Assembly (NCBI GenBank): GCA_003762875.1
Contig: RIBL01000023.1
Span: forward strand, 1 to 36,392
Origin: Muribaculaceae bacterium Isolate-110 (HZI)
Lineage (GTDB): Bacteria > Bacteroidota > Bacteroidia > Bacteroidales > Muribaculaceae
Reading direction: 5' to 3'
DNA length: 36,392 bases
In this document: positions 16,951 through 26,397 of the stretch, one piece after another
Layout of the letters: every line of letters begins with the position of its first letter
How positions within the stretch are numbered: the first letter of the stretch is position 1
Program-made: the position numbers and the translations under genes
The notes under the pieces: model-generated
Database searches by the model: none
Seen by the model: the letters and a program-made list of their open reading frames with translations, nothing else
Told to the model about the DNA's origin: nothing

Positions 16951-19900
16951 GTGCATACCAATCTCCGACATCATATCGCGCTCGCAGCTATGACGACTCT
17001 GCTATTATTACTGCCGTCCATATCTGCTGCTGCCGCCACCACGACGTCATCGCTGCTATCGGCCGGGCGATGGGTCAAGGTGCACACAGACACAACATCG
17101 GTCTACCGTCTGCCCCACTCCCTGCTGCGTGAATGGGGATTTGACAATCCCGACAACATAGTCATCGCCGGCTATGGCAGCGTGGAGCGCGCCCATTCGC
17201 TCGACACCGCTCCCGACGACCTGCCCGTGCTCCCTGTGTATCGTGACGACGACGCCATATACTTCTATGCCGAGGGCGACACGCGCCTTACTCTCAACAC
17301 CACTCCCGGGGGCAGATACACCCCTTTTGACGCCCATTACAACTATTACTCCAAAGGCTCATATTATTTCATAGGCCAACGGGCCGGCTTTTCGTCGCCC
17401 GACATGGAGACATCCGACATAACCCCTGCCGACAACTCCACGGCTGTCACAACTCACTACGCGCTCAGCCATCACGTTTATCGCGAGAACCATTCGTCGC
17501 CCCACGGCTTGCTCTCCTATTCACACAACATCGGATCCGCCTCGCCGCGCACCATAGGTTTTGACATACCCGGCCAGTGCGGTCAGGGCTTCCTGTATTA
17601 CTCCTACATATGGTGGCACGACAACGCCACTCCCCAATCTGTGGGAGTAAACTTTTCCGACGCGGTAAGCTCGACAAGCGGCACTCCAGACAGGCTCACA
17701 CGCAACAGCACCATACTCCACCGCCTCTACACTCATAAGGAACAGTCGCGCGTCAATCTCAGCTTTACCGGAGAGGCCGACCGGTTTTCGGTAACATTCA
17801 GCAACCCCTCCGACCTCTTCGGAGTATTCGCGCTCTCCAACCACACGTTTATCTATGAGCGCGCCAGCCACACCTCGGCCGAACCTTACACGCTTTACAT
17901 CCCCAACGCCTCGGCCGGCCAGCCGATAACCCTGCAAGGAATCCTGCCCGGACTTGTGGCATGGGACGTCACGCAACCGCGCTCACCCCGCAATCTCAAA
18001 GTAAACAGCAGCCAAAACGGTGTCACCACCCTATGCACGGCCACCTCGTCACCATCGCTCAGTATACACACATTTCTCCCCTCAGCCCACATACCCGTGC
18101 CGGAATATTGCGGGATGGCAGCCACGCAGGACTTCACGCCGGCCTACGGAGCCGACATGCTGATTGTCACCACCGAAGCCACTTATGACGCCGCACTCCG
18201 TCTGGCCGCCGCCCACGAGCAGTGGCAGGGCATGAAGGTAAGCGTGATCAGACAGAGTGAAATATTCAACCAATATTCATCGGGTGCGCTCCACCCCAAT
18301 GGCCTGCGCCACTTCGTGCGTCGACTCGCTGCTGATACAGGCCGGCCGCTGCGCTATCTGCTGCTTTTCGGCCAAGGCTCACGTGACACACGTGCCGACT
18401 TTGACATCTCTGGCACGGAATACATGGTCACCTACGGCACCGAAAGCACCTCCGAACAGTGTGACGAGACCAAATTTTACTGCTCCGACCTATACTTCGG
18501 CACCTTGGCCGACCATATCGCCCCCTCGCTCGCATCCATGCGTGAGAATGCGAGCATCAGTGTCGGACGTGTACCGTCGGCCGACAGAGTCTCGGCCGAA
18601 GCCTATGTGGACAAATGCATCACCTACCTGTCGTCACCCGTCAAGGCGGGCCACTACAACCACGCTATCATCTCGGGAGGCATAGGCGACGCGAGCCAGC
18701 ACCTCATGGCCTCGGAAAACATCGGCTCGCTCATAAGCAGCCACACCGCATCGCCCACTCTCAACCGCGCGCACCTCTCGCTCTTCACCCTCAGCAATCC
18801 TCAACTCAATGAGTCGAAGCAGCTCCACACCTATCTCACGTCGCGTCTCGGGGGAGACTCCCGCCTGTTCAGCTACACAGGCCACAGCTCGCGCGACCAT
18901 ATCTCGCACTATTCCCACACCATGAACCGTGAAAAGGCCATGGCCTACGGCTCCCTGCCGGTGGTCTACATGTCGTCGTGCAGCACTACTCCAATCGACA
19001 TCACCGACAACAGTCTCGGCTCCACAATGATACTCCACAACCCGGGGCCGATAGCCGTGATAGGAGCCGGCGACGAGGTGTATCTCAACTATAACATCAC
19101 GCTCAACAACCGGTTTATCGACCTCTTCTATACATCCGAGGGGGGCGAATGTCTGGGCGACGTGTTCCGCCTCGCGGTCAACAGCACCAAGTCCTCGGTC
19201 TCACAGTTTACCAACAATCTGTGCTACAACTTTCTCGGCGACCCGGCCCTTCCCCGCTATCTGCCCGAAGCCACGGTCAATGTCAACTCCATAGACGGGA
19301 CTCCCCTTACGTCCGAAGACGAAAAAATATCGGTGGCCGCACTGTCAAAGACTCGCTTCTCAGGCAATGTCACCCGCCCCGACGGCTCGGTCGACACCTC
19401 GTTTTCAGGCAAACTGTATATCGACATCTATGCCACCCCCTACATACGAAGCACGCTCAAGCACGACAACAAGGACCTGTCAAAAGAGCTGACTGTCGAC
19501 GATGATCTCATATACACGTCGGTGGTCAATGTCACCGACGGCATGTGGAGCTCCTACCTTACTCTGCCGGCCGTATCGGCCACCGGGACTAACCGCATGA
19601 CCCTCAACGCTATCTCCGACTCACACGTCATCGCCTCCGGCGGATTCGACCGCCTTTCGGTCACCGATCCCGCCGATAATGCCGGCCGCGACACCGATGT
19701 AACTCCTCCGGCCATAAACATGTGGCTCGACTCGCCGGGCACGGCCGACGGAGCCGTGGTGTCGTCATCACCTATATTATATATAGAAATTTCCGACAGC
19801 GGATCGGGCATAAGCCTCAACAACTCGTCTGTCGGCATGATGCCTGTAGTCGCGCTTGACGGCTCAAGCCTTCCGACGGCCGCCGGAATCATACACCCTG

Positions 19901-20328
19901 AGGAGGAGGGTGTGGCACGCGGAGCCTGTCAGCTCGACAACCTCAACGACGGCCCCCACACCATCACCTTACGCACGCGTGACATCGCCGGCAACTCGAC
20001 TTCGGAGACCATCTGCTTTACAGTCGTGACCGTCGACCGCACCGCCACGCTCACCCCGTCGTCCTCCCTGGTGCGTGATGACGTCACCTTCACGCTGTCA
20101 CATTCGCTCCCCGTAACCCCTCGCTCCGAGCGGCTCGTGATACGCGACATGGAGGGTAACACCGTGCTCTCGACCGACTCCGCACCGTTCCCATTCACTT
20201 GGGACCTCACCGCCTCCGACGGACTCGCAGTGCCCGACGGCACTTATCGAGCCTCGGTGATAATCGATGCCCACCCCTTCTACACAGCTACTCCCGAAAC
20301 AGTATTTACAATAGTGAAAAAACAATGA
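16951..20328 (+). CDS. porU: PorU-like type IX secretion sortase (C25 gingipain-type protease)
   Basis: A secreted 1125-residue protein of the gingipain (C25) family, resembling PorU. PorU removes the C-terminal signal of type IX secretion cargo at the cell surface and attaches the cargo to lipopolysaccharide. The chosen start is GTG 16951, which gives a short basic lead (HTNLRHH) and a hydrophobic signal ending ISAAAA. A longer frame would run through the tRNA and is rejected; the next Met (16990) would lose the charged lead. The catalytic pair is visible as His645 (YTGHSS) and Cys677 (MSSCST), 32 residues apart. The gingipain RgpB pair is about 33 apart. Ig-like and FlgD-like beta domains follow (about 780-1125), ending VPDGTYRASV..FTIVKKQ. 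Length is close to P. gingivalis PorU. It overlaps fmt by 4 nt. Confidence 0.87.
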   Translation: MHTNLRHHIALAAMTTLLLLLPSISAAAATTTSSLLSAGRWVKVHTDTTSVYRLPHSLLREWGFDNPDNIVIAGYGSVERAHSLDTAPDDLPVLPVYRDDDAIYFYAEGDTRLTLNTTPGGRYTPFDAHYNYYSKGSYYFIGQRAGFSSPDMETSDITPADNSTAVTTHYALSHHVYRENHSSPHGLLSYSHNIGSASPRTIGFDIPGQCGQGFLYYSYIWWHDNATPQSVGVNFSDAVSSTSGTPDRLTRNSTILHRLYTHKEQSRVNLSFTGEADRFSVTFSNPSDLFGVFALSNHTFIYERASHTSAEPYTLYIPNASAGQPITLQGILPGLVAWDVTQPRSPRNLKVNSSQNGVTTLCTATSSPSLSIHTFLPSAHIPVPEYCGMAATQDFTPAYGADMLIVTTEATYDAALRLAAAHEQWQGMKVSVIRQSEIFNQYSSGALHPNGLRHFVRRLAADTGRPLRYLLLFGQGSRDTRADFDISGTEYMVTYGTESTSEQCDETKFYCSDLYFGTLADHIAPSLASMRENASISVGRVPSADRVSAEAYVDKCITYLSSPVKAGHYNHAIISGGIGDASQHLMASENIGSLISSHTASPTLNRAHLSLFTLSNPQLNESKQLHTYLTSRLGGDSRLFSYTGHSSRDHISHYSHTMNREKAMAYGSLPVVYMSSCSTTPIDITDNSLGSTMILHNPGPIAVIGAGDEVYLNYNITLNNRFIDLFYTSEGGECLGDVFRLAVNSTKSSVSQFTNNLCYNFLGDPALPRYLPEATVNVNSIDGTPLTSEDEKISVAALSKTRFSGNVTRPDGSVDTSFSGKLYIDIYATPYIRSTLKHDNKDLSKELTVDDDLIYTSVVNVTDGMWSSYLTLPAVSATGTNRMTLNAISDSHVIASGGFDRLSVTDPADNAGRDTDVTPPAINMWLDSPGTADGAVVSSSPILYIEISDSGSGISLNNSSVGMMPVVALDGSSLPTAAGIIHPEEEGVARGACQLDNLNDGPHTITLRTRDIAGNSTSETICFTVVTVDRTATLTPSSSLVRDDVTFTLSHSLPVTPRSERLVIRDMEGNTVLSTDSAPFPFTWDLTASDGLAVPDGTYRASVIIDAHPFYTATPETVFTIVKKQ

Positions 20329-21290
20329 CCAAAGAAAATCTCCGCATAGTGTTTCTCGGCACACCTGATTTTGCCGTAGAAAGCCTTGAGGCAATCCTCG
20401 CCAACGGTTATAACGTGGTGGGGGTAGTGACAATGCCCGACAAACCTGCCGGACGTGGCCACAAGATGTATCAGTCGCCGGTCAAACTCTGTGCCATGAG
20501 CCATGGCATCGAGGTGTTACAGCCCGTCAGGCTTAAAGACCCAGAGTTTGTCGACCGTCTGCGTGCTCTTGAAGCCGACCTGTTTATCGTCATAGCCTTC
20601 CGCATGCTCCCCGAAGTGGTGTGGACTATGCCGCGTCTGGGCACATTCAACCTCCACGCTTCTCTGCTGCCGCGCTACCGCGGTGCCGCTCCTATCAACC
20701 GCGCCGTAATGAACGGCGACACCGAGACGGGCGTCACAACATTCTTCCTGAAACACGAAATCGACACCGGCGACATTATCTCGCAGGAACGGGTGGAGAT
20801 ACTCCCCACCGACAACGTCGGCGATGTGCATGACCGCCTGATGCATCTCGGCGCGAAACTCACCGTCAAGACCATCGACGATATCATTGCCGGAACACTA
20901 CGCCCCATCCCGCAGGACCAACTCATCGGTGACACCGCCCCCACTCCTGCCCCGAAAATATTCAAAGAGGACTGCGAGATATGCTGGAACGCCCCGGCCG
21001 AGACAATCCACAATCATGTGCGCGGACTCTCGCCCTATCCCGCCGCGTGGTCTACGCTCATATCCGATGATACAGAGCAAGGTGCCGTCAAGATATTCGA
21101 GACCGCGATTCTTCACGACACGGCTCCGCTCGCTCCCGGCGAAATTGCCATTCAGGGTGACACGCTCATCGTAGGCACCGCCACTGCCCCCGTAAGCATA
21201 CTTTCGCTCCAGGCTCCCGGCAAACGTCGTGTCACCACGGCCGAATATCTCCGCGGCGCACGCCTCGTCACTCCGAGATTCAAGGCATAA
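20325..21290 (+). CDS. fmt: Methionyl-tRNA formyltransferase
   Basis: Formylates Met-tRNAfMet using 10-formyl-THF, for translation initiation. From the ATG at 20325, which overlaps the porU stop as ATGA, the product has 321 residues. Landmarks are VFLGTPDFAV (10-18), MPDKPAGRG, the folate-site motif HASLLPRYRGAAPI (111-124), then FLKHEIDTGDII with the active-site Asp near 147-150. The C-terminal tRNA-binding barrel contains GLSPYPAAW. Length is normal (310-325). A longer in-frame extension from 20199 lies inside porU and is rejected. The ATGA overlap indicates translational coupling with the sortase, an unusual partner; fmt is more often with def. Confidence 0.95.
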   Translation: MTKENLRIVFLGTPDFAVESLEAILANGYNVVGVVTMPDKPAGRGHKMYQSPVKLCAMSHGIEVLQPVRLKDPEFVDRLRALEADLFIVIAFRMLPEVVWTMPRLGTFNLHASLLPRYRGAAPINRAVMNGDTETGVTTFFLKHEIDTGDIISQERVEILPTDNVGDVHDRLMHLGAKLTVKTIDDIIAGTLRPIPQDQLIGDTAPTPAPKIFKEDCEICWNAPAETIHNHVRGLSPYPAAWSTLISDDTEQGAVKIFETAILHDTAPLAPGEIAIQGDTLIVGTATAPVSILSLQAPGKRRVTTAEYLRGARLVTPRFKA

Positions 21291-21306
21291 TATCGGGCAT
21301 CGAGGG

Positions 21307-21427
21307 GATACAAAAGGACAAAAGTCTCAAAAGAAACAGAAGTTTTTTATTTTACAGGCTATAAGATTTTCAGCCATGAAAAAATAAAAAACTTCTGTTT
21401 CTTTTGAGACTTTTGTCCTTTTGTATC
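21307..21427. repeat. Palindromic repeat copy A: 47-bp perfect inverted repeat
   Basis: Arms 21307-21353 and 21381-21427 are perfect reverse complements, separated by a 27-nt loop, and occupy nearly all of the 152-bp gap between convergent fmt and the pectate lyase. Each arm is built of short modules in order P-R-Q-S: P GATACAAAA, R GGACAAAA, Q GTCTCAAAA, S GAAACAGAA, then a T-run. GC-rich caps (GGGGA on the left, TCTCCCC on the right) close the base. The transcript from either side would form a 47-bp duplex, so a bidirectional 3'-end or RNase III-type signal is plausible. Related units occur at 29493-29720 and 36180-36221. Confidence 0.9.
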
Positions 21428-21442
21428 TCCCCGATCAGGGAT

Positions 21443-23860
21443 TTAGAATATCTTCACGAGCTTGGATGAATAGTTGACCAAAGCCGTCTTGAGAGCAGAG
21501 ATGACATCATAGTTTGTATCCTCGGTGGCATTGTCGAATGTCCACTGGAAATCACCCTTGTTGAGACGTCCGGCTCCGTAGAATCCCATCACAGTTGCGG
21601 GCACTTCGGCGGCGGGCTGTGCAGTGTAGGTGTGCATGAGTGACGGATTGGTGTCAAAGTTGCTGTAGGATGTATTACCAAACTTGGTCACATATGATGC
21701 CGGCACCTGCTCGTCGCGCGATGATGCCTCGTAGCAGTCAAAATCGTCGGCCGAGGCAGTGTGGGTGATGACAGTGTAGTTGCTCGAAGCACCCTTTTCG
21801 GCATACAGGTTGCCGAAACTCTTTATCATGCCGCCATCCTCGCCCGAGAATGTGCCGTCACCCTTACCATCAGTACCCTGCTTGGATATCATCATAGGGT
21901 CTTTGGTGTGACGATAGAAATTGCTTTCCACAAATATGCTTGACCCCATGGTGGCTCCTACGCCATATTTGGCCACACCGTCATAATAGTTGTTCCAGAC
22001 ATGCGTGGTGATGGTGCGCACGCGGGGATGACGCGAATCACTGTGGTCAAACCAGTTGTGATGATAATCGGCATAGTCCTCGGTCGACTCGCTCTTCATG
22101 CCGCAAAGCGATGTCTTGCCATTGTCCCAGAAGTGGTTGTAGGCCACAGTTATGTAGCGTGTATTGCCTTTGATGTCGACAGTGCCGTCACCCTTGGCCT
22201 GGTCCTTGTCTCCTCCTACGCTTCCGTAGAAAAAGTCCATGTGGTGCACCCAGCAATGAGCGTTTTGGGTGTCAAACGACAGGGCGTCGTCCATACAGCA
22301 CATATTGGCGAAGTTGCGCATCTCGACTGACGAGCAGTTACGTATCAGGAATCCAAATCCCCACGTAGTGGCGTCATCACCGATGCCCTCGACAGTGACA
22401 TTGACAGGGGCATAAGCGTTTTTACCCTTTATCTGGAGACCTTCGGCAGAGCTGGAGAACGAATCCATATCGGTATCCTTGATTGTGCCGACTATACGCA
22501 CACATATGGGCTCCTTTGCAGTACCTTTCTGCAAAGCATCCATAATGGCCTGCAGACCTGTAAATTCCCTATAGGCCTTGTCATAAAACACCTTGCATGT
22601 CACGGTCTTGGCGGTCTCAGCTGTGACATAAATCACAGTGGCATTATCCTTTAGCTCGCCGTTCTCCTTGTACGCACCGATACCAGAACCGTCATAGGGA
22701 GCTGTAACCGCGTTGCGCAGGAACGCAAATCCCGAGCGGTCGTGGGCCTTGACACTCATGTCTGTGGCTTCGGAGGCCGAAGCGGTGTCTTCGGTGCCGT
22801 CAATCACGGGCACGACCTTGAGGGCATAGACATTTGCGGGGAGTCCGACCATGTCGGCACGTCCATAGGTGCCATAGTCGCGCACGAGCTCGCGGTCGAT
22901 GCGGGTATAGTCGGCATACTTGCCACCCTTGACATACACATTATATGATGTGGCACCCTCAAACGGGGTCCATTTCACATACGCGCTCTCAAGCCAGCCT
23001 TTGGCCTCGGTGATGTTGACACCGCGGTTGATTATCTCACCCTCCGAACCTGTAGGAATGCCCTTGGTGAAGGATATGGTGCTGACGTTTCTGAGATATT
23101 CGTCGGTCCAGTCGGCAGCCTTGGGGGTCACCGTCACTTTGCCGGTAGTCTTGTCGAGGTCTACGCTCTCAAGCTCGGCGGTATTGTAATATTTCACCGA
23201 ATTGTCAGCGATAGTGAGCATCATCTGATTGGCCATCGGATTCATGGCCACCGCATGGTCGGGGTCAGAGGGTGTAGGGCCGACAGGACCTTCGCCCTCG
23301 CCTGTAACTTCTATCTTGTAAAAATACATGCCTCCGTTAGTGGAAAGAGTCACATCTCCATCGGCAGTGACTGTACCTTTATGCGTTACATTAGTTTTAC
23401 TTGTCGCAGCACTTTCCTCGCTGAAACCAGCGGAAGCCGTGACATTACTTGCAAGGACATAGCGGGCGACACTTGATGAAGAACATTTAGCCAACACTGT
23501 GATATTGTCACCGGCCTTGAGCGACGGGATGGTTATGGTGGCCTCTGAGGCATTTAGCGTAAAACAACCTGTCTTGGGGTCAATCCTTACCTGATCAGCC
23601 TTAGTTGCCGATACATGCAGACCCTTTGTAAAGTCAAGCTCCTGTCCGTTGGCTATAAGGGTCTGATTGGAAAGAACGAGACCATTGCCCCATCGTTCTT
23701 TATCGGAATCATATGTCCAATTAACTTTATCGGCATTGAGATTATTTTTGTCAGTCGTGCCCAGCGTAGTGAAATCCCAGGTCTGGGCATTTGCGCCAAA
23801 TGTAATAATAGCTATGGCAGCGGTCAGAAGGCCGCGGAGCGAGAGTAAAGACTTCTTCAT
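21443..23860 (-). CDS. Secreted PL1-family pectate lyase
   Basis: A predicted secreted pectin-degrading enzyme of 805 residues. A signal peptide (about 1-25, ending ANAQ) is followed by a beta-rich N-terminal region (about 26-186), a Gly/Pro linker near 187-200, a fibronectin-III-like region (about 290-360), and a right-handed parallel beta-helix of PL1 type (about 390-760). Visible PL1 features are HCWVHHMDFFYG (535-546), the calcium-site segment GDGTVDIKG (557-565, Asp562), DYHHNWFDHSDSRHPRVR (598-615, catalytic Arg region) and VWNNYYDG. No T9SS sorting domain is on this protein, whose end is LVNYSSKLVKIF. The gene for a small secreted protein bearing such a tail overlaps its start by 4 nt. 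There is no SusCD pair nearby. The extracellular or periplasmic site is not settled. Confidence 0.86.
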   Translation of the reverse strand: MKKSLLSLRGLLTAAIAIITFGANAQTWDFTTLGTTDKNNLNADKVNWTYDSDKERWGNGLVLSNQTLIANGQELDFTKGLHVSATKADQVRIDPKTGCFTLNASEATITIPSLKAGDNITVLAKCSSSSVARYVLASNVTASAGFSEESAATSKTNVTHKGTVTADGDVTLSTNGGMYFYKIEVTGEGEGPVGPTPSDPDHAVAMNPMANQMMLTIADNSVKYYNTAELESVDLDKTTGKVTVTPKAADWTDEYLRNVSTISFTKGIPTGSEGEIINRGVNITEAKGWLESAYVKWTPFEGATSYNVYVKGGKYADYTRIDRELVRDYGTYGRADMVGLPANVYALKVVPVIDGTEDTASASEATDMSVKAHDRSGFAFLRNAVTAPYDGSGIGAYKENGELKDNATVIYVTAETAKTVTCKVFYDKAYREFTGLQAIMDALQKGTAKEPICVRIVGTIKDTDMDSFSSSAEGLQIKGKNAYAPVNVTVEGIGDDATTWGFGFLIRNCSSVEMRNFANMCCMDDALSFDTQNAHCWVHHMDFFYGSVGGDKDQAKGDGTVDIKGNTRYITVAYNHFWDNGKTSLCGMKSESTEDYADYHHNWFDHSDSRHPRVRTITTHVWNNYYDGVAKYGVGATMGSSIFVESNFYRHTKDPMMISKQGTDGKGDGTFSGEDGGMIKSFGNLYAEKGASSNYTVITHTASADDFDCYEASSRDEQVPASYVTKFGNTSYSNFDTNPSLMHTYTAQPAAEVPATVMGFYGAGRLNKGDFQWTFDNATEDTNYDVISALKTALVNYSSKLVKIF

Positions 23861-24222
23861 TTCACAAGCACTTTTTGACCGTTAACAATATATACCCCCG
23901 CTTTGAGCCCCTCGGGAGTGTCGGCCACACGCTGGCCCTTGAGATTGTAGACTCCGCTATTTTTCACAGAGTCGGCAATGATTTGATCGATAGCGGTCTG
24001 CTCGTCATGCGTAAGATTCACAGCCACTTCCGACATGTCGGCCGACAGGGTGGTGTCGTCAGAGAAATTAAGTATCACATTATCGCCGTCAAAAGTGATG
24101 CGCACAAGCTCCCTTGTCTCAGGGGTGCCGCCGATGGTGGTGACAATCTTCGAGTCGGCCCACATGGCCACTGCGCCGCCCAACAAGAGTGCGCACAATG
24201 ACATTCTTAAAGTGTTATCCAT
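23857..24222 (-). CDS. Small secreted protein with a T9SS type A-like C-terminal tail
   Basis: A 121-residue protein from the ATG at 24222; a longer frame up to 24303 would cover the hairpin region and lacks a better start. Residues 1-22 form a signal peptide (MDNTLRMSLCALLLGGAVAM). Residues 37-70 have the beta pattern RITFDGDNVILNFSDDTTLSADMSEV, seen in many Bacteroidales secreted proteins. Residues 88-121 (GVYNLKGQRVA, then GLKAGVYIVNGQKVLVK) resemble the type A sorting domain of T9SS cargo. Its stop overlaps the pectate lyase start by 4 nt, so they are translationally coupled. Function unknown. It could be a partner of the lyase, or the remains of a fused protein. Confidence 0.72.
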   Translation of the reverse strand: MDNTLRMSLCALLLGGAVAMWADSKIVTTIGGTPETRELVRITFDGDNVILNFSDDTTLSADMSEVAVNLTHDEQTAIDQIIADSVKNSGVYNLKGQRVADTPEGLKAGVYIVNGQKVLVK

Positions 24223-24260
24223 GGTTATTGAAAGTAAAATAAGTATCAGATTATAAGGGG

Positions 24261-24306
24261 AATGTACGGACAGTATTGGCCACACACCCGACTGTCCATA
24301 CATATT
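24261..24306 (-). terminator. Hairpin between mscL and the small secreted protein gene
   Basis: Arms 24261-24274 and 24291-24304 pair over about 12-14 bp with one weak pair. No T-run follows on the minus strand, so this is either a weak terminator of mscL or an mRNA structure ahead of the small gene. No clear -7 box separates it from the ATG at 24222. Confidence 0.45.
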
Positions 24307-24311
24307 GTTTT

Positions 24312-24331
24312 AGCTCCGTCCGCGCGGAGCC
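24312..24331 (-). terminator. Short GC-rich hairpin just after mscL
   Basis: GCTCCG (24313-24318) pairs with CGGAGC (24325-24330) only 5 bp past the mscL stop. Minus-strand sequence after it is AT-rich but A-rich rather than T-rich, so termination is uncertain. Confidence 0.4.
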
Positions 24332-24335
24332 TGTA

Positions 24336-24761
24336 TTACTTTTTCTCCTTGAGCAGATCGCGTATCTCGGTGAGCAGCACCTCTTCCTTGGAGGGAGCGG
24401 GAGCAGGGGCCGGAGCCTCCTCCTTCTTGCGTTTGAGCTGATTGATGGCCTTGATGGCTACAAATATGCAGAAAGCCACGATAATGAAGTCGACGAGAGT
24501 CTGCACCCATGAGCCCCAGTTCATTGTGACCTCGGGCGTGAGCACCTCCTGTGTCTGACTGTCGACAACGGCCTTTTGTATCACCCACTTGTAGTCGGTG
24601 AAATTCATACCGCCGGTGACTACGCCTACGAGCGGCATTATGATGTCGTCGACAAGTGATGAAATTATCTTGCCGAAAGCGGCACCTATCACAACGCCGA
24701 CAGCCATGTCTATGACATTGCCGCGCATTGCAAACTCCTTAAATTCCTTGAAAAATGACAT
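24336..24761 (-). CDS. mscL: Large-conductance mechanosensitive channel MscL
   Basis: An inner-membrane channel that opens at high membrane tension and protects cells against hypo-osmotic shock. The 141 residues start [37 protein letters not shown] (amphipathic helix and TM1). A periplasmic loop with [29 protein letters not shown] (TM2) follows, then a charged C-terminal helix [29 protein letters not shown]. The sequence order and length are normal. It has its own promoter at 24808-24839. Confidence 0.96.
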   Translation of the reverse strand: MSFFKEFKEFAMRGNVIDMAVGVVIGAAFGKIISSLVDDIIMPLVGVVTGGMNFTDYKWVIQKAVVDSQTQEVLTPEVTMNWGSWVQTLVDFIIVAFCIFVAIKAINQLKRKKEEAPAPAPAPSKEEVLLTEIRDLLKEKK

Positions 24762-24807
24762 TTTAATACTGATTAAGAGAGGGTGTTGAAAAAAACGAAT
24801 TTGGGAA

Positions 24808-24839
24808 CAAATTTAGATAATAACAGGCGATTTTTACAA
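24808..24839 (-). promoter_or_regulatory. Promoter of mscL
   Basis: TAAATTTG lies on the minus strand at 24815-24808, and a TTG element at 24839-24837 gives a spacer of 21 bp. It starts transcription about 40 bp before the mscL ATG. Confidence 0.6.
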
Positions 24840-24975
24840 TAAGTTTTCTAAAAAAATGTTATACCGACATCAAATTCACGACAAATGGTGTGAACACATC
24901 CCCGCCAATATATAATAATGTATAACGATGCTACTTTTTTCGGTGCAAATTGTTAGATGATTAAAAAATATTTAG
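24840..24975. other. AT-rich divergent spacer between mscL and gapA promoters
   Basis: The gap between the two divergent genes (24762-25058) is AT-rich and carries the two promoters. The middle part has poly-A/T runs (for example AAAAAATG, AATATATAATAATG) but no gene, hairpin or repeat that I can support. AT-rich DNA here may act as an UP-like element; that is inference. Confidence 0.4.
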
Positions 24976-24983
24976 TAATTTTG
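24976..24983 (+). promoter_or_regulatory. -7 box of the gapA promoter
   Basis: TAATTTTG at 24976-24983 is a perfect Bacteroidetes -7 box. The best -33 TTG (24950-24952) is 23 bp away, slightly long. The transcript would have a leader of about 70 nt before the gapA ATG. Confidence 0.6.
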
Positions 24984-25055
24984 TCGCGCTTATTAGATAG
25001 GCGTTTCCAAAGGAATCAAATCAATTCTAAAAAATAAAACCCAATTTATTTTTAA

Positions 25056-26066
<1,011 letters not shown>

Positions 26067-26092
26067 TAAGCCACCTCTGACAAGAGCATATG

Positions 26093-26126
26093 TCCCCCTC
26101 GTCCCTCTGGCGAGGGGGATTTTTTT
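26093..26126 (+). terminator. Strong terminator of gapA
   Basis: TCCCCCTCG (26093-26101) pairs perfectly with CGAGGGGGA (26111-26119) over a 9-nt loop, followed by seven Ts (26120-26126). It lies 26 bp after the gapA stop. Confidence 0.95.
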
Positions 26127-26360
26127 GTACACTGTTGCCGCGGCTCTATTCCGGCAGTGTGAGCACTTAGAGTTCGTGTTTAATAACACAAGCTGTCGCT
26201 GCATTTTACTCTGACATTTTGGCGCATTACAGATTATTGCACCGACATTTCGGCTTGGGCCTTAAAAAGCCCCCCAATGTTTTCAATTGTTAAGAAAACT
26301 CATTCGCAACCCCATAAGAGTTAAATAATATTTACCACACAATGTTTTTTAGCATAAAAA
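26127..26360. other. Intergenic stretch without a recognisable gene
   Basis: The stretch between the gapA terminator and the ncRNA promoter (26361) has no convincing open frame. It has a small hairpin near 26128-26160 (CACTG...CAGTG), a GGGC/GCCC stem near 26258-26273 and a run of AT-rich DNA before 26361. I see no repeat-family copy here. Confidence 0.4.
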
Positions 26361-26391
26361 TTTGCAGATAGCGAAAATCTCCCTACCTTTG
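26361..26391 (+). promoter_or_regulatory. Promoter of the candidate ncRNA
   Basis: A TTTG -33 element at 26361-26364 and a TACCTTTG -7 box at 26384-26391 have a 19-bp spacer, a near-ideal match. No start codon with a worthwhile frame follows. Confidence 0.75.
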
Positions 26392-26397
26392 TATCAG

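Noticed and set aside
20199-20324. Upstream extension of fmt inside porU
   Set aside because: The conserved formyltransferase start is at ATG 20325. The extra residues match only an out-of-frame reading of porU.
21303-21434. Copy A as an insertion sequence or MITE
   Set aside because: No transposase is nearby and no clear target-site duplication flanks it. Mobility remains possible but unsupported.
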